64,000 nt of DNA. Source: Paracoccus maritimus (GTDB lineage: Bacteria > Pseudomonadota > Alphaproteobacteria > Rhodobacterales > Rhodobacteraceae). This document shows, piece by piece, positions 1-7,399 of this stretch (its first letter is position 1; the number at the start of each line of letters is the position of its first letter). Made by a program: the position numbers and the translations under genes. The stretch spans positions 186,001-250,000 of the forward strand of contig NZ_JANAVZ010000002.1 of the NCBI RefSeq assembly GCF_025195095.1. Reading direction: 5' to 3'. Below the pieces are notes generated by a model. It worked only from the letters and a program-made list of their open reading frames with translations. It was not told the origin of the DNA and did no database searches.

Positions 1-1086
1 GCCCTGCAGGACGCGCTTGCAGGCGCGCCCGATCTGACCGTTCCCGACCATCTTCCGTCTGTGCCGCCCGCGATCTGGCGCGTCGGCATGCGCGGCGACG
101 GGGTCCTGCCGCTGAGGGTGCGACTGGAAAGCATCGGATTCTCGGCGCAGTCGCAAGACCCGCGGCTATATGACGCCGCATTGTCGGATGCGGTCGCGCG
201 ATATCAGGGCGCGGCGGGACTGCCCGCGGACGGGGTTGCCGGTCCGCAGACCATCGCTGCGCTGAATGGCGATCCCGCAGCCCGAAGCGACCGGCGCAGC
301 CGCAGGCTGATGGTCGCGTTGGAGCGGATGCGCTGGATGGCGGGCGAGGATCTGGATGCGCGTCATGTGTGGGTCAATATTCCTGAATACACCGCCCGGA
401 TCATGGATGGCGGGCACGAGGTCTTCCGGACCCGCGTGGTGGTCGGCAAGACCGAGCATGATATGCGCACGCCGGAATTTTCTGACCAAATGGAGTATGT
501 CGTCGTCAATCCGCGCTGGAACGTGCCACGCTCGATCACCGTCAAGGAATATCTGCCCCGGCTGAAGGCGAATCGCTATGCCGTGTCGCATCTGGACGTG
601 ATTGACGGGCGCGGCAATGTCGTGGCCCGCGACCGGGTCGATTTTGCCCGCTACACGGCGTCGAACTTTCCCTACCGGATGCGCCAGAAACCCAGCGATG
701 ATAATGCGCTGGGGTTGGTGAAGTTCATCTTCCCCAACCCTTGGAACATCTATCTTCACGACACGCCGACCAAGCATCTTTTCAGCCAAAGCAGGCGCGC
801 CTATTCGCATGGCTGCGTCCGCGTGGGCGATCCGTTCGATCTGGCGACGCAGCTGCTGTCACAGCAAAGCCAGGATCCGCGCGGGATGTTCGACCGCGCC
901 CTGGCGCGTGACCGCGAGGTGTGGTTGCAACTGACGCCGAACGTCCCTGTGCATCTGGTCTATTTCACGGCATTCCCGGATGAGACCGGCCAGATTCGCT
1001 TCTTCGACGATATTTACGGGCGCGATGCCGCCATTTGGGATCGCCTGCAAGCTGCCGGACTGGATTTGAACAGCGAAAGCGATTAA
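1..1086 (+). CDS. L,D-transpeptidase (YcbB/YkuD type), 5' truncated by window
   Basis: The reading frame is open from base 1 and ends at TAA, so 361 residues of the C-terminal part are visible and the N-terminus lies outside the window. A peptidoglycan-binding-like segment (about visible residues 25-90, ending in DGVAGPQTIAALN) precedes a YkuD catalytic domain. The domain carries the active-site signature SHGCVRVGD, with the catalytic Cys codon at 814-816 and the conserved His two codons before it. Family members make 3-3 cross-links or attach proteins to peptidoglycan in the periplasm. The large insertion within YkuD fits the YcbB/LdtD class. The gene lies 24 bp ahead of lpxD on the same strand, so co-transcription of two envelope genes is plausible. 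Confidence 0.9.
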   Translation, partial: ALQDALAGAPDLTVPDHLPSVPPAIWRVGMRGDGVLPLRVRLESIGFSAQSQDPRLYDAALSDAVARYQGAAGLPADGVAGPQTIAALNGDPAARSDRRSRRLMVALERMRWMAGEDLDARHVWVNIPEYTARIMDGGHEVFRTRVVVGKTEHDMRTPEFSDQMEYVVVNPRWNVPRSITVKEYLPRLKANRYAVSHLDVIDGRGNVVARDRVDFARYTASNFPYRMRQKPSDDNALGLVKFIFPNPWNIYLHDTPTKHLFSQSRRAYSHGCVRVGDPFDLATQLLSQQSQDPRGMFDRALARDREVWLQLTPNVPVHLVYFTAFPDETGQIRFFDDIYGRDAAIWDRLQAAGLDLNSESD

Positions 1087-1110
1087 ATCGCCCTCTGAAA
1101 GAAGGGTGCG

Positions 1111-2217
1111 ATGACAAGATCGGTGACAATCGGAGAATTGGCCCGCGCATTGGATGCGCGAAGCTGGGGTGACGCGGCGCTGCCTGTGATCGGCGCGGCC
1201 GAGCCCGCGGCGACATCGCCGGTGGGGCCAGATGGCGGTGTGATCGCGCTGGCCATGGCTCCGAAATACGCCGAGGCGTTGAAGCCCGGCAGCATGGCGA
1301 TCCTTGCCGAAGGGATGGACCCCGAGGCTTATGGGCTGAAGGCGGCGATCTTCGCGCCACGGCCTCGATTGCTGATGGCCGGGCTGACGCGCGCCTTCGA
1401 TGCCGGGCCGGACATCGCGCCCGGTATTCATCCGACCGCGGTCGTCGATGCGTCGGCCGTGATCGGGGCGGACACGGCGATCGGGCCTTTTGTGGTCATC
1501 GGCCCGGGGGTTCGGATCGGTGCGGGCGCCCGGATCGGGCCCCATGTGTCGGTCGGACGCAATGCAAGGATCGGCGATCAGGCATTGATCCATGCCGGTG
1601 CGCGGATCGCGCATGGCGTGCACGCGGGCGACCGGCTGATCGTCCAGTCGGGGGCGGTCATCGGCGGGGACGGATTTTCATTCGTTACGCCCGAGGAATC
1701 CGGGATCGAGGAAATCCGGCGAACCCTTGGTGCGCGCGAAGATATTCGGCAGCAGCACTGGACGCGCATCCATTCCCTGGGCGGGGTCGAGCTGGGACAC
1801 GATGTCGAGATCGGGGCGAACGCGACGATCGACCGTGGAACGATCCGGGCGACCCGCGTCGGCGACGGCACGAAGATCGACAATCTTGTCATGCTTGGAC
1901 ATAATGTCGTTGTCGGTCGCGATTGCCTGCTGTGTTCGCAGGTGGGTGTCGCGGGATCGTCGCGCATCGGCGATAGGGTGGTGCTTGCCGGTCAGGTTGG
2001 CGTGAACGACAATATCGAGATAGGCGACGATGTGATCGCTGGTGGCGCGACGAAGATTTTCACCCGTGTTCCGTCCGGCCGCGTCATCCTGGGCAATCCG
2101 GCGGTGAAAATGGAGACCCAGATGGAAATCCAGAAAGCCATGCGCCGTCTGCCACGTTTCGCACAACAGCTAGCAAAGCTTCAGGAAACTGTTACACGAC
2201 TGTTGGAAAAGGCCTGA
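1111..2217 (+). CDS. lpxD: UDP-3-O-acylglucosamine N-acyltransferase LpxD
   Basis: 368 residues, the usual LpxD length. An N-terminal UDP-GlcNAc-binding domain (about 1-110) is followed by many hexapeptide repeats (I-G-x-x-A-x-I-G pattern, about 110-320) and a C-terminal helix (MQKAMRRLPRFAQQL-like). The catalytic His lies in the segment IDNLVMLGHNV. The enzyme transfers a 3-hydroxyacyl chain from ACP to UDP-3-O-acylglucosamine, the third step of lipid A synthesis, in the cytoplasm. AAGGGTG lies ahead of the ATG. The neighbours are unusual: instead of fabZ-lpxA, an acyl carrier protein and a ketoacyl synthase follow with almost no spacing. Whether this is the only lpxD in the genome cannot be told from here. 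Confidence 0.95.
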   Translation: MTRSVTIGELARALDARSWGDAALPVIGAAEPAATSPVGPDGGVIALAMAPKYAEALKPGSMAILAEGMDPEAYGLKAAIFAPRPRLLMAGLTRAFDAGPDIAPGIHPTAVVDASAVIGADTAIGPFVVIGPGVRIGAGARIGPHVSVGRNARIGDQALIHAGARIAHGVHAGDRLIVQSGAVIGGDGFSFVTPEESGIEEIRRTLGAREDIRQQHWTRIHSLGGVELGHDVEIGANATIDRGTIRATRVGDGTKIDNLVMLGHNVVVGRDCLLCSQVGVAGSSRIGDRVVLAGQVGVNDNIEIGDDVIAGGATKIFTRVPSGRVILGNPAVKMETQMEIQKAMRRLPRFAQQLAKLQETVTRLLEKA

Positions 2218-2229
2218 GCAGGAGGCTCC

Positions 2230-2496
2230 ATGACCGGCACGATCAAATCCCGTATCAAATCCATCATCGCGGAACAGGCGATGCTTGAACCTGATCAGAT
2301 CAGCGACGATTCGACGCCCGAGGATCTGGGCATAGACAGCCTGGGCCTGGTCGAATCGATCTTTGCGCTGGAAGAGGAATTCGACATCTCGATTCCGTTC
2401 AACGCGAACGAACCGGACAAGTCTGATTTCGACATCTCGAACATGGGCACGATCATCGCGGCGGTTCAGCGCCTCGTGGCGCAAAAAGCTGCATGA
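2230..2496 (+). CDS. acyl carrier protein, specialised (non-AcpP)
   Basis: 88 residues with the phosphopantetheine motif GIDSLGLVES; the modified serine is Ser37. It is longer than housekeeping AcpP (about 77-80) and its C-terminal third (EPDKSDFDISN region) is unlike AcpP, so it is probably a dedicated carrier protein. A strong AGGAGG lies 6 bp before the ATG. It starts 12 bp after lpxD and overlaps the next ketoacyl synthase by ATGA, so the three genes look like one transcript. I infer that it carries growing or hydroxylated acyl chains for the neighbouring LpxD. A link to another lipid or secondary metabolite is possible. Confidence 0.88.
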   Translation: MTGTIKSRIKSIIAEQAMLEPDQISDDSTPEDLGIDSLGLVESIFALEEEFDISIPFNANEPDKSDFDISNMGTIIAAVQRLVAQKAA

Positions 2497-3788
2497 GTCC
2501 GAAGAAAACCGGCAAGAAGACCGCCCGAGAACAATCTGTCGGCGCTGGCGACAGGTCCGCATCTCCCCATGGGGACGGGCTGCGGCGTGTGGTCATCACC
2601 GGTGCCGGCACGATCAATGCGCTTGGCCATGATGTCGAGACAACTCTGGCCGCGTTCCGCGAGGGGCGCAGCGGCATCACCGCGCTGAACTTCCGTGATG
2701 TGGACCGGCTGTCCATCCAGATCGGCGCGCAGATCCACGACTGGCGCCCGGAAGACTATTTCAACCGCCAGCAGATCCTGCTGTATGACAAGTTCACCCA
2801 ATTCACGCTGTTGGCGGCCAAGCAGGCGGTCGCGCAGTCCGGCCTGGCCTTTCACGGGGCGTTGGGGCTGCGATCCGGTGTCATCCTGGGCACCGCCGGC
2901 GGCGGGCTGAACACCTGGGACGACAATTACCGGGCGGTCTATGAAGAGGGCAAGAACCGGGTTCATCCCTTTGTCGTTCCGAAATTGATGAACAACGCCG
3001 CCGCCAGCCATACCTCGATGGAATTCGGGTTGCGCGGGCCTTCGTTCACGGTCGCCACGGCCTGCGCCAGTTCCAACCATGCGATGGGACTTGCGTTCCA
3101 GATGGTGCGCTCGGGGGCGGCGCAGGTCATGCTGACCGGCGGCTCCGAGGCGATGTTGTGCTTTGGCGGCGTGAAAGCCTGGGAAGGGCTGCGGGTCATG
3201 TCGAAAGATGCCTGTCGCCCGTTCAGTGCAAACCGAAACGGCATGGTGCAGGGCGAAGGCGCGGGCGTCTTCGTGTTCGAGGACTATGACCACGCGCGCG
3301 CGCGCGGCGCCGAGATCCTGGCCGAGGTGGTGGGCTTTGCCATGTCGTCGGATGCGCAGGATATCGTGATGCCATCGGCGCAGGGCGCCGAACGTGCGAT
3401 CACCGGCGCGCTGCGCGACGCCGGCCTGAATCCCGATCAGATCGGCTATATCAATGCGCATGGCACGGGCACGGCCGCCAATGACAAGACCGAATGCGCC
3501 GCCGTTGCGCATGCTTTCGGTCATCATGCGGACCGGCTGATGATATCGTCCACCAAGTCGATGCACGGGCATCTGATCGGCGGCACCGGTGCGGTCGAAC
3601 TGCTGGCCTGCATCATGGCACTGCGTGACGGGATCATCGCACCCACCATCGGCTATCAGGAACCTGATCCGGAATGCGCCCTCGATGTCGTTCCGAACGA
3701 GGCCCGCGAGGCGAAGGTCGATGCAGTCCTGTCGAACGCTTTCGCGTTCGGTGGCCTGAACGCGGTCATTGCGCTGCGCAGTATCTGA
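2493..3788 (+). CDS. beta-ketoacyl-ACP synthase, FabF/KAS II family
   Basis: 431 residues. The thiolase-fold core begins at about residue 29 (RRVVITGAG). The active-site Cys is in TVATACASSN and the two catalytic His are in NAHGTGTAAND and SMHGHLIGGTGA, so the Cys-His-His triad is complete and the enzyme should condense malonyl-ACP with acyl-ACP. The first 28 residues are Lys/Ser/Gly rich and not part of the KAS fold. The ATG overlaps the stop of the acyl carrier protein (ATGA) without a strong ribosome site, which suggests translational coupling. With lpxD and the ACP it forms a small acyl-supply module. Housekeeping fabF is normally next to acpP and fabG, so this is probably a paralogue. 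Confidence 0.88.
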   Translation: MSPKKTGKKTAREQSVGAGDRSASPHGDGLRRVVITGAGTINALGHDVETTLAAFREGRSGITALNFRDVDRLSIQIGAQIHDWRPEDYFNRQQILLYDKFTQFTLLAAKQAVAQSGLAFHGALGLRSGVILGTAGGGLNTWDDNYRAVYEEGKNRVHPFVVPKLMNNAAASHTSMEFGLRGPSFTVATACASSNHAMGLAFQMVRSGAAQVMLTGGSEAMLCFGGVKAWEGLRVMSKDACRPFSANRNGMVQGEGAGVFVFEDYDHARARGAEILAEVVGFAMSSDAQDIVMPSAQGAERAITGALRDAGLNPDQIGYINAHGTGTAANDKTECAAVAHAFGHHADRLMISSTKSMHGHLIGGTGAVELLACIMALRDGIIAPTIGYQEPDPECALDVVPNEAREAKVDAVLSNAFAFGGLNAVIALRSI

Positions 3789-3817
3789 CCCGTTCCTACA
3801 CCCGATTGTCCAACAGA

Positions 3818-3844
3818 AAACCGCGCCCGATCAGGGCGCGGTTT
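3818..3844 (+). terminator. intrinsic terminator after lpxD-ACP-KAS
   Basis: An 11-bp perfect stem (AAACCGCGCCC / GGGCGCGGTTT) with a 5-nt loop lies 30 bp after the ketoacyl synthase stop. The A/T ends make it usable in both directions, and it separates two convergent units: the lpxD cluster and the IalB-like gene on the minus strand. Confidence 0.8.
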
Positions 3845-3875
3845 GCGATGTGATGGCCGGGGGCGATCAGCAGTC

Positions 3876-4697
3876 TTATTCGGCCGCAGCTGCGTCTTTC
3901 GCGGCATAGGCGCTGAGTTCGTCGAATGCGGCGGTAAAGCCTGCAAGCGACAGGCCCAGTTCGACCGGCTGCTTCGGGTCGCCGCCGAACGGCATCAGCG
4001 TCACGGTCGCATTCCTGCCGCGTTTCATCTGGCTCAGCTCTTCCGCCGACAATCCAATCCGCGACACGCAGCCCACCGGCGCGCAGAAGCTGAATGGGTA
4101 GCCGCGCGGCTTGCCGTTATCGACCGCAAAGCCAAGGCCCTGGATCAGGTCGGTCTCCAGCGGCGCGACCAGCGTCGCGCCTGCGGCGACGTCGCCATTG
4201 GTCAGCGGGATCAGCGTCAGTTCGGCGACCGAGTTCCCATCCGCGTCCTGCATCAGTTGATACAGTTCGCAGGGATCCTTGCCCTGTTCTGCCTTGATGC
4301 AGCGGACGGTCCAGTCGCTGTGCGAAGACTTGGCATAATAGCTGCCGATCTTGGGCTCGCCCGAGGCGGCATCGTCCGTCGCCGCATCGGCGCCGGTGGT
4401 GGGGGCCGCAGCGGCGGGCTGTTCGTCGGCAGCCGCAGCGCCAGCAGCCGGTGCGTCGGCTGCGGGGGCGTCGGCGGTCGCATCCTCGCCGGACGACGTG
4501 TCAGCGGCGGGCGCTTCGGTCGCTGGTGCTTCCGCTGCGGGCGCGTCGGTCGCTGGTGCTTCCGCTGCGGGCGCGTCGGCGGTGCTGGACTGGGCGGCGC
4601 TGTCGGGTTCGGCCGGTGTGGCGCTGTCCTGTGCGAAAGCCGGGGCAGCAATCAGGGCCAGCGCGGCCAACAGTGCCTGCGAGGGTTTGATCGGCAT
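3876..4697 (-). CDS. invasion-associated locus B (IalB) family secreted protein
   Basis: 273 residues from an ATG preceded by GGGAAGA; a longer in-frame start 78 bp upstream has no ribosome site and would bury the signal peptide. Residues 1-22 form a Sec signal peptide ending AAPAFA-Q. Residues 23-120 are an Ala/Pro/Glu/Thr low-complexity linker. Residues 125-265 carry the IalB fold, with SDWTVRC and the paired Cys in FCAPVGC. IalB-family proteins are periplasmic or envelope proteins common in alphaproteobacteria and usually of unknown function; the invasion name comes from Bartonella. The linker contains a 30-bp tandem repeat. It appears monocistronic, with its own promoter just upstream. 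Confidence 0.85.
   Translation of the reverse strand: MPIKPSQALLAALALIAAPAFAQDSATPAEPDSAAQSSTADAPAAEAPATDAPAAEAPATEAPAADTSSGEDATADAPAADAPAAGAAAADEQPAAAAPTTGADAATDDAASGEPKIGSYYAKSSHSDWTVRCIKAEQGKDPCELYQLMQDADGNSVAELTLIPLTNGDVAAGATLVAPLETDLIQGLGFAVDNGKPRGYPFSFCAPVGCVSRIGLSAEELSQMKRGRNATVTLMPFGGDPKQPVELGLSLAGFTAAFDELSAYAAKDAAAAE
4511..4570. repeat. 30-bp tandem direct repeat inside the IalB-like linker
   Basis: Two adjacent 30-bp units (4511-4540 and 4541-4570) differ at only one or two bases near the start of the unit; a third partial copy begins at 4571. Each unit encodes ten residues of the Ala/Pro/Thr/Glu linker, so gain or loss of a unit changes linker length by ten residues without shifting the frame. 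Confidence 0.85.
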
Positions 4698-4731
4698 ATT
4701 CGTGTCTTCCCTTTGCTCGATGCTTTTCAGT

Positions 4732-4760
4732 CGCCTAGCATGTCTCTGGATCTTTGTCAG
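4732..4760 (-). promoter_or_regulatory. candidate sigma-70 promoter of the IalB-like gene
   Basis: Reading the minus strand, CTGACA (4760-4755) and TAGGCG (4737-4732) are separated by 17 bp. This would place the transcript start near 4725, about 28 nt before the ATG at 4697. The -10 resembles the TAGCGT of the neighbouring small-RNA promoter. Pattern-based prediction only. Confidence 0.4.
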
Positions 4761-4807
4761 GATCAAGATCCCCACGCTTCTTCACCTTGGCTTGACCCAC
4801 GATCCAT

Positions 4808-4823
4808 CTTGTCGCGTGACAAG
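4808..4823. promoter_or_regulatory. inverted repeat CTTGTC-N4-GACAAG
   Basis: A perfect 6-bp inverted repeat with a 4-nt centre lies about 50 bp upstream of the candidate promoter of the IalB-like gene. The size and dyad form suit a repressor or activator site, but nothing here identifies the protein. It could be chance. Confidence 0.25.
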
Positions 4824-4940
4824 CGGATCCTTGCCGCTGGCGGGAAACCCCTGCGCTTCGTCTTGCCGTGTCAGGCGCGGCGACCCATGTTTCCAGAAAT
4901 AGCGTAGCCTTTGCGCTTCAGCATAGGGGATGCAGATCTG

Positions 4941-5014
4941 AAAAGGGTCGCAGATTTCCCTGCGACCCCTACGCCTAAGGCGTTCTCTCCCTGCCGGACT
5001 GGCCGGTCATCATT
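4941..5014 (-). ncRNA. candidate small RNA B (about 74 nt) with intrinsic terminator
   Basis: The minus strand carries a predicted promoter at 5049-5021 and, about 70 nt later, a strong terminator: GGGTCGCAG / CTGCGACCC with a 6-nt loop (4945-4968), followed by TTTT (4944-4941). Between them are a CCGG stem and a 5-bp hairpin ACGCC-TTA-GGCGT. No ORF with a ribosome site fits the interval. A free-standing promoter, structured body and U-tailed terminator are the usual anatomy of a trans-acting sRNA. The body includes the purine-rich stretch GGCAGGGAGAGAA. I do not recognise the family. The alternative is that it is the tail of a longer transcript from sRNA A. Confidence 0.55.
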
Positions 5015-5020
5015 GGCTGC

Positions 5021-5049
5021 ACGCTAGTCGCGCAGCCGTGATCCGTCAA
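5021..5049 (-). promoter_or_regulatory. promoter of candidate small RNA B
   Basis: TTGACG (5049-5044) and TAGCGT (5026-5021) on the minus strand are separated by exactly 17 bp. The -35 is close to consensus. It lies 27 nt downstream of the terminator of sRNA A and points into the structured segment ending at 4941. Confidence 0.5.
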
Positions 5050-5075
5050 CAGGACATTGCGTCATCATCGATCAC

Positions 5076-5170
5076 AAAAAAAGCCGCGCCCGAGGGCGCG
5101 GCAGTCCAACAGGGAGGAAGGTCCGGGTCACGGCAATGATCCCCGGACAAATCCAATATGGCACGAATCT
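5076..5170 (-). ncRNA. candidate small RNA A (about 95 nt) with anti-Shine-Dalgarno motif
   Basis: On the minus strand, an 8-bp G/C stem with a CTCG tetraloop (5102-5083) is followed by seven T (5082-5076), a textbook intrinsic terminator. No minus-strand gene lies upstream that could need it. Before it come a 7-bp hairpin GTCCGGG / CCCGGAC (5148-5121, 14-nt loop) and then the unpaired motif CTTCCTCCC (5120-5112), complementary to Shine-Dalgarno sequences. A TACAAT -10 lies at 5182-5177, but the -35 region is poor. CUUCCUCC-type motifs occur in alphaproteobacterial stress sRNAs (CcsR/cuckoo-type, from memory). The 5' end is uncertain. Confidence 0.55.
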
Positions 5171-5241
5171 GTTAAGATTGTATTGTCGCATCGCGCGCAC
5201 TTCGAGCGCGGCTATTGGCAAGCGACAGGGACGACGCAGAT

Positions 5242-6816
5242 ATGACAGCGGTACTGGACGAACGGGCTGGAACGGTTTTCGTGGGCGGGGCCGGCAGAGA
5301 CCATGCATCACCGCAATCGCTGCTGCTGAAATATGCAAATCGTCATGGCATGATCGCCGGCGCCACCGGTACCGGGAAGACGGTCACCCTGCAGACCCTG
5401 GCTGAAAGCCTGTCCCTTGCGGGCGTGCCCGTGTTCATGTCCGACGTGAAGGGTGATCTTGCGGGCCTGTCGCAACCCGGCAGTCAGGATGCGCCATTGC
5501 ACGAGGCGTTCCGGAAACGGGCCGACCAGATCGGGCTGACGCTGGAGTATCAGTCCTTTCCGGTGACGTTCTGGGATGTCTGGGGCGAAAAGGGACATCC
5601 GGTCCGCACCACACCTGCCGAGATGGGGCCGCTTCTGTTGTCGCGGCTGCTCGATCTGACAGACGTCCAGGAAGGCGTGATGAACATTGCCTTCCGCGTC
5701 GCGGATGAGCAGGGGCTGGCCTTGCTGGATCTGGGCGATCTTCAGGCGATGCTGGTCTGGGTCGGCCAGAATGCTGCCGATCTGTCGCTGCAATACGGCA
5801 ATGTCAGCACCGCCAGTGTCGGCGCGATCCAGCGCGCGTTGCTGGTTCTGGAAAATCAGGGCGGCAACAAGCTGTTCGGTGAACCGGCGCTGGAACTGGC
5901 CGATCTGTTGCGCGTGGATCAGGCCGGGCGCGGGGTCGTTAATATCCTGGCTGCCGACCGGTTGATGAATTCACCGCGGCTTTATGCAACATTCCTTCTG
6001 TGGCTGCTGTCCGAGCTGTTCGAACAGCTTCCCGAGGTCGGCGATCCCGATCGACCACGCGTCGCGTTCTTCTTCGACGAATCGCATCTGCTGTTCGACG
6101 ACGCCCCGAAGGCGTTGATCGACAAGGTCGAACAGGTGGCCCGGTTGATCCGATCCAAAGGGGTCAGTGTCTGGTTCATCAGCCAGAACCCTGCCGATAT
6201 CCCCGAGGATGTTCTGGGTCAGCTGGGAAATCGCGTGCAGCACGGTCTGAGGGCGTTCACCGCCAAGGATCAGAAGGCGCTGCGTCTGGCTGCCCAGAAC
6301 TATCGCACGAATCCGGATTTCGACATCGCCGAGGCGATCCAGTCGGTCGGCACCGGCGAGGCGGTCACATCGCTGCTTGAAGCCAAGGGCGTGCCCGGCA
6401 TCGCGCAGCGGACCCTGATCCGTCCGCCTTTCAGTCGCCTCGGCCCAGTGGACGAGGCCGAACGCAAGGCGGTACTTGCCGCCTCGCCGATGGGCGCGAA
6501 ATATGACCTTGGTCTGGACCGTGAATCCGCGAAAGAGATTCTGGCCAAGCGCGCCGATCAGGTTGCACAGGAAAGTCTGGCGGCAAAGCAGAATGTCGGC
6601 TCAGATGACGACCTGTTCGACATGAGCCGCGACGAGTATCAGAACGCCCGTCGATACGAACCGCGCCAAGAGGCCGCATCGGGCACCAGGCGGCGCAGCT
6701 CGCGCAGCGACAGCATTGCCGAAACATTCGGCAAGAGCCTTGCCCGGCAACTTGGCACGAAATCCGGGCAGGCGCTGGTCAGGGGTGTGCTGGGGTCGCT
6801 GTTCCGAGGGCGCTGA
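5242..6816 (+). CDS. HerA-like / DUF853 ATPase (YjgR family)
   Basis: 524 residues from an ATG preceded by AGGGACG; an upstream TTG at 5215 is less likely. The Walker A motif GATGTGKT is at residues 40-47 and Walker B is in VAFFFDESHLLF (about 275-287). The middle contains the DUF853 core (SDVKGDLAGLSQPG; WFISQNPADIPEDVLGQLGNRVQHGLRAFT). The C-terminal 100 residues are charged and Arg rich. Family members are HerA/FtsK-type P-loop ATPases, cytosolic or membrane associated; the cellular role of DUF853 proteins such as E. coli YjgR is not settled. Its last 38 bp overlap the end of the convergent DUF6477-like gene. Confidence 0.85.
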   Translation: MTAVLDERAGTVFVGGAGRDHASPQSLLLKYANRHGMIAGATGTGKTVTLQTLAESLSLAGVPVFMSDVKGDLAGLSQPGSQDAPLHEAFRKRADQIGLTLEYQSFPVTFWDVWGEKGHPVRTTPAEMGPLLLSRLLDLTDVQEGVMNIAFRVADEQGLALLDLGDLQAMLVWVGQNAADLSLQYGNVSTASVGAIQRALLVLENQGGNKLFGEPALELADLLRVDQAGRGVVNILAADRLMNSPRLYATFLLWLLSELFEQLPEVGDPDRPRVAFFFDESHLLFDDAPKALIDKVEQVARLIRSKGVSVWFISQNPADIPEDVLGQLGNRVQHGLRAFTAKDQKALRLAAQNYRTNPDFDIAEAIQSVGTGEAVTSLLEAKGVPGIAQRTLIRPPFSRLGPVDEAERKAVLAASPMGAKYDLGLDRESAKEILAKRADQVAQESLAAKQNVGSDDDLFDMSRDEYQNARRYEPRQEAASGTRRRSSRSDSIAETFGKSLARQLGTKSGQALVRGVLGSLFRGR

Positions 6817-7183
6817 GCGCCACGGCACCGACCTTTGCCAAGCGGTCGATCGTCGTTCCCGTACCGACCGGGTGAGGGACGCTGCTGACGGCGGCACGCA
6901 TTTCGGCCAGGATCGCGATCATCAGCATGACATGGCGCTGCATGTCGTAATCCGCATCGTGGTTGCGGCGCGCATCGTTCAGCAATGCTTCCTCGGCGCG
7001 CAGCCTTGGCAGTGCCGCGCCTGGCGCCGGGCACCGCTCGGCACGCAGAAGGCGTGGCAGGTCGCGGCTGCGCCGCCACCCCTGCTGACCCTCGCGCGCG
7101 GCACGGATCAGCGATGCAGGGCGTCGCAGGCCTGAATGCAGCGGGCGTGGGCGGAAGGCGATCACATTCTGCATCGCGGTCAT
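6779..7183 (-). CDS. DUF6477-like conserved protein
   Basis: 134 residues from an ATG with an excellent AGGAGGA seven bases upstream; a longer frame adds 12 residues without one. Its basic N-terminal half (LRRPASLIRAAREGQQGWRR) and acidic helix (LRAEEALLNDARRNHDADY) match my memory of a Rhodobacteraceae-restricted family annotated DUF6477. No signal peptide, transmembrane segment or catalytic motif is visible. It is divergent from the DUF6456-like gene across a 216-bp spacer, and its 3' end runs 38 bp into the herA-like gene. The function is unknown; a small cytosolic, nucleic-acid-binding or regulatory protein is only a guess. Confidence 0.7.
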   Translation of the reverse strand: MTAMQNVIAFRPRPLHSGLRRPASLIRAAREGQQGWRRSRDLPRLLRAERCPAPGAALPRLRAEEALLNDARRNHDADYDMQRHVMLMIAILAEMRAAVSSVPHPVGTGTTIDRLAKVGAVALSALGTATPAHP

Positions 7184-7399
7184 GGCAAGATCCTCCTGGC
7201 TGTCGATGTGATGGACCATTGCACAACCAATGCGTGTGTTGCCGAAAGCCTTGATGCAGCGCGCGCAGGGGCAAGAAATCTTTAGGATTTGTTAGGGAAT
7301 GTTGCGGCTATGTGCAGAAAGCAGCCTGTCATCCACAGGAACTAACGCAACCCAGGGTGGTCTTCTGCCGGGCTGCCCGAGGACGACAAGGGACTAGAC

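Noticed and set aside
4451..4690. Arg/Ser-rich plus-strand frames over the IalB-like linker
   Set aside because: They are antisense images of the tandemly repeated Ala/Pro linker and have no start context.
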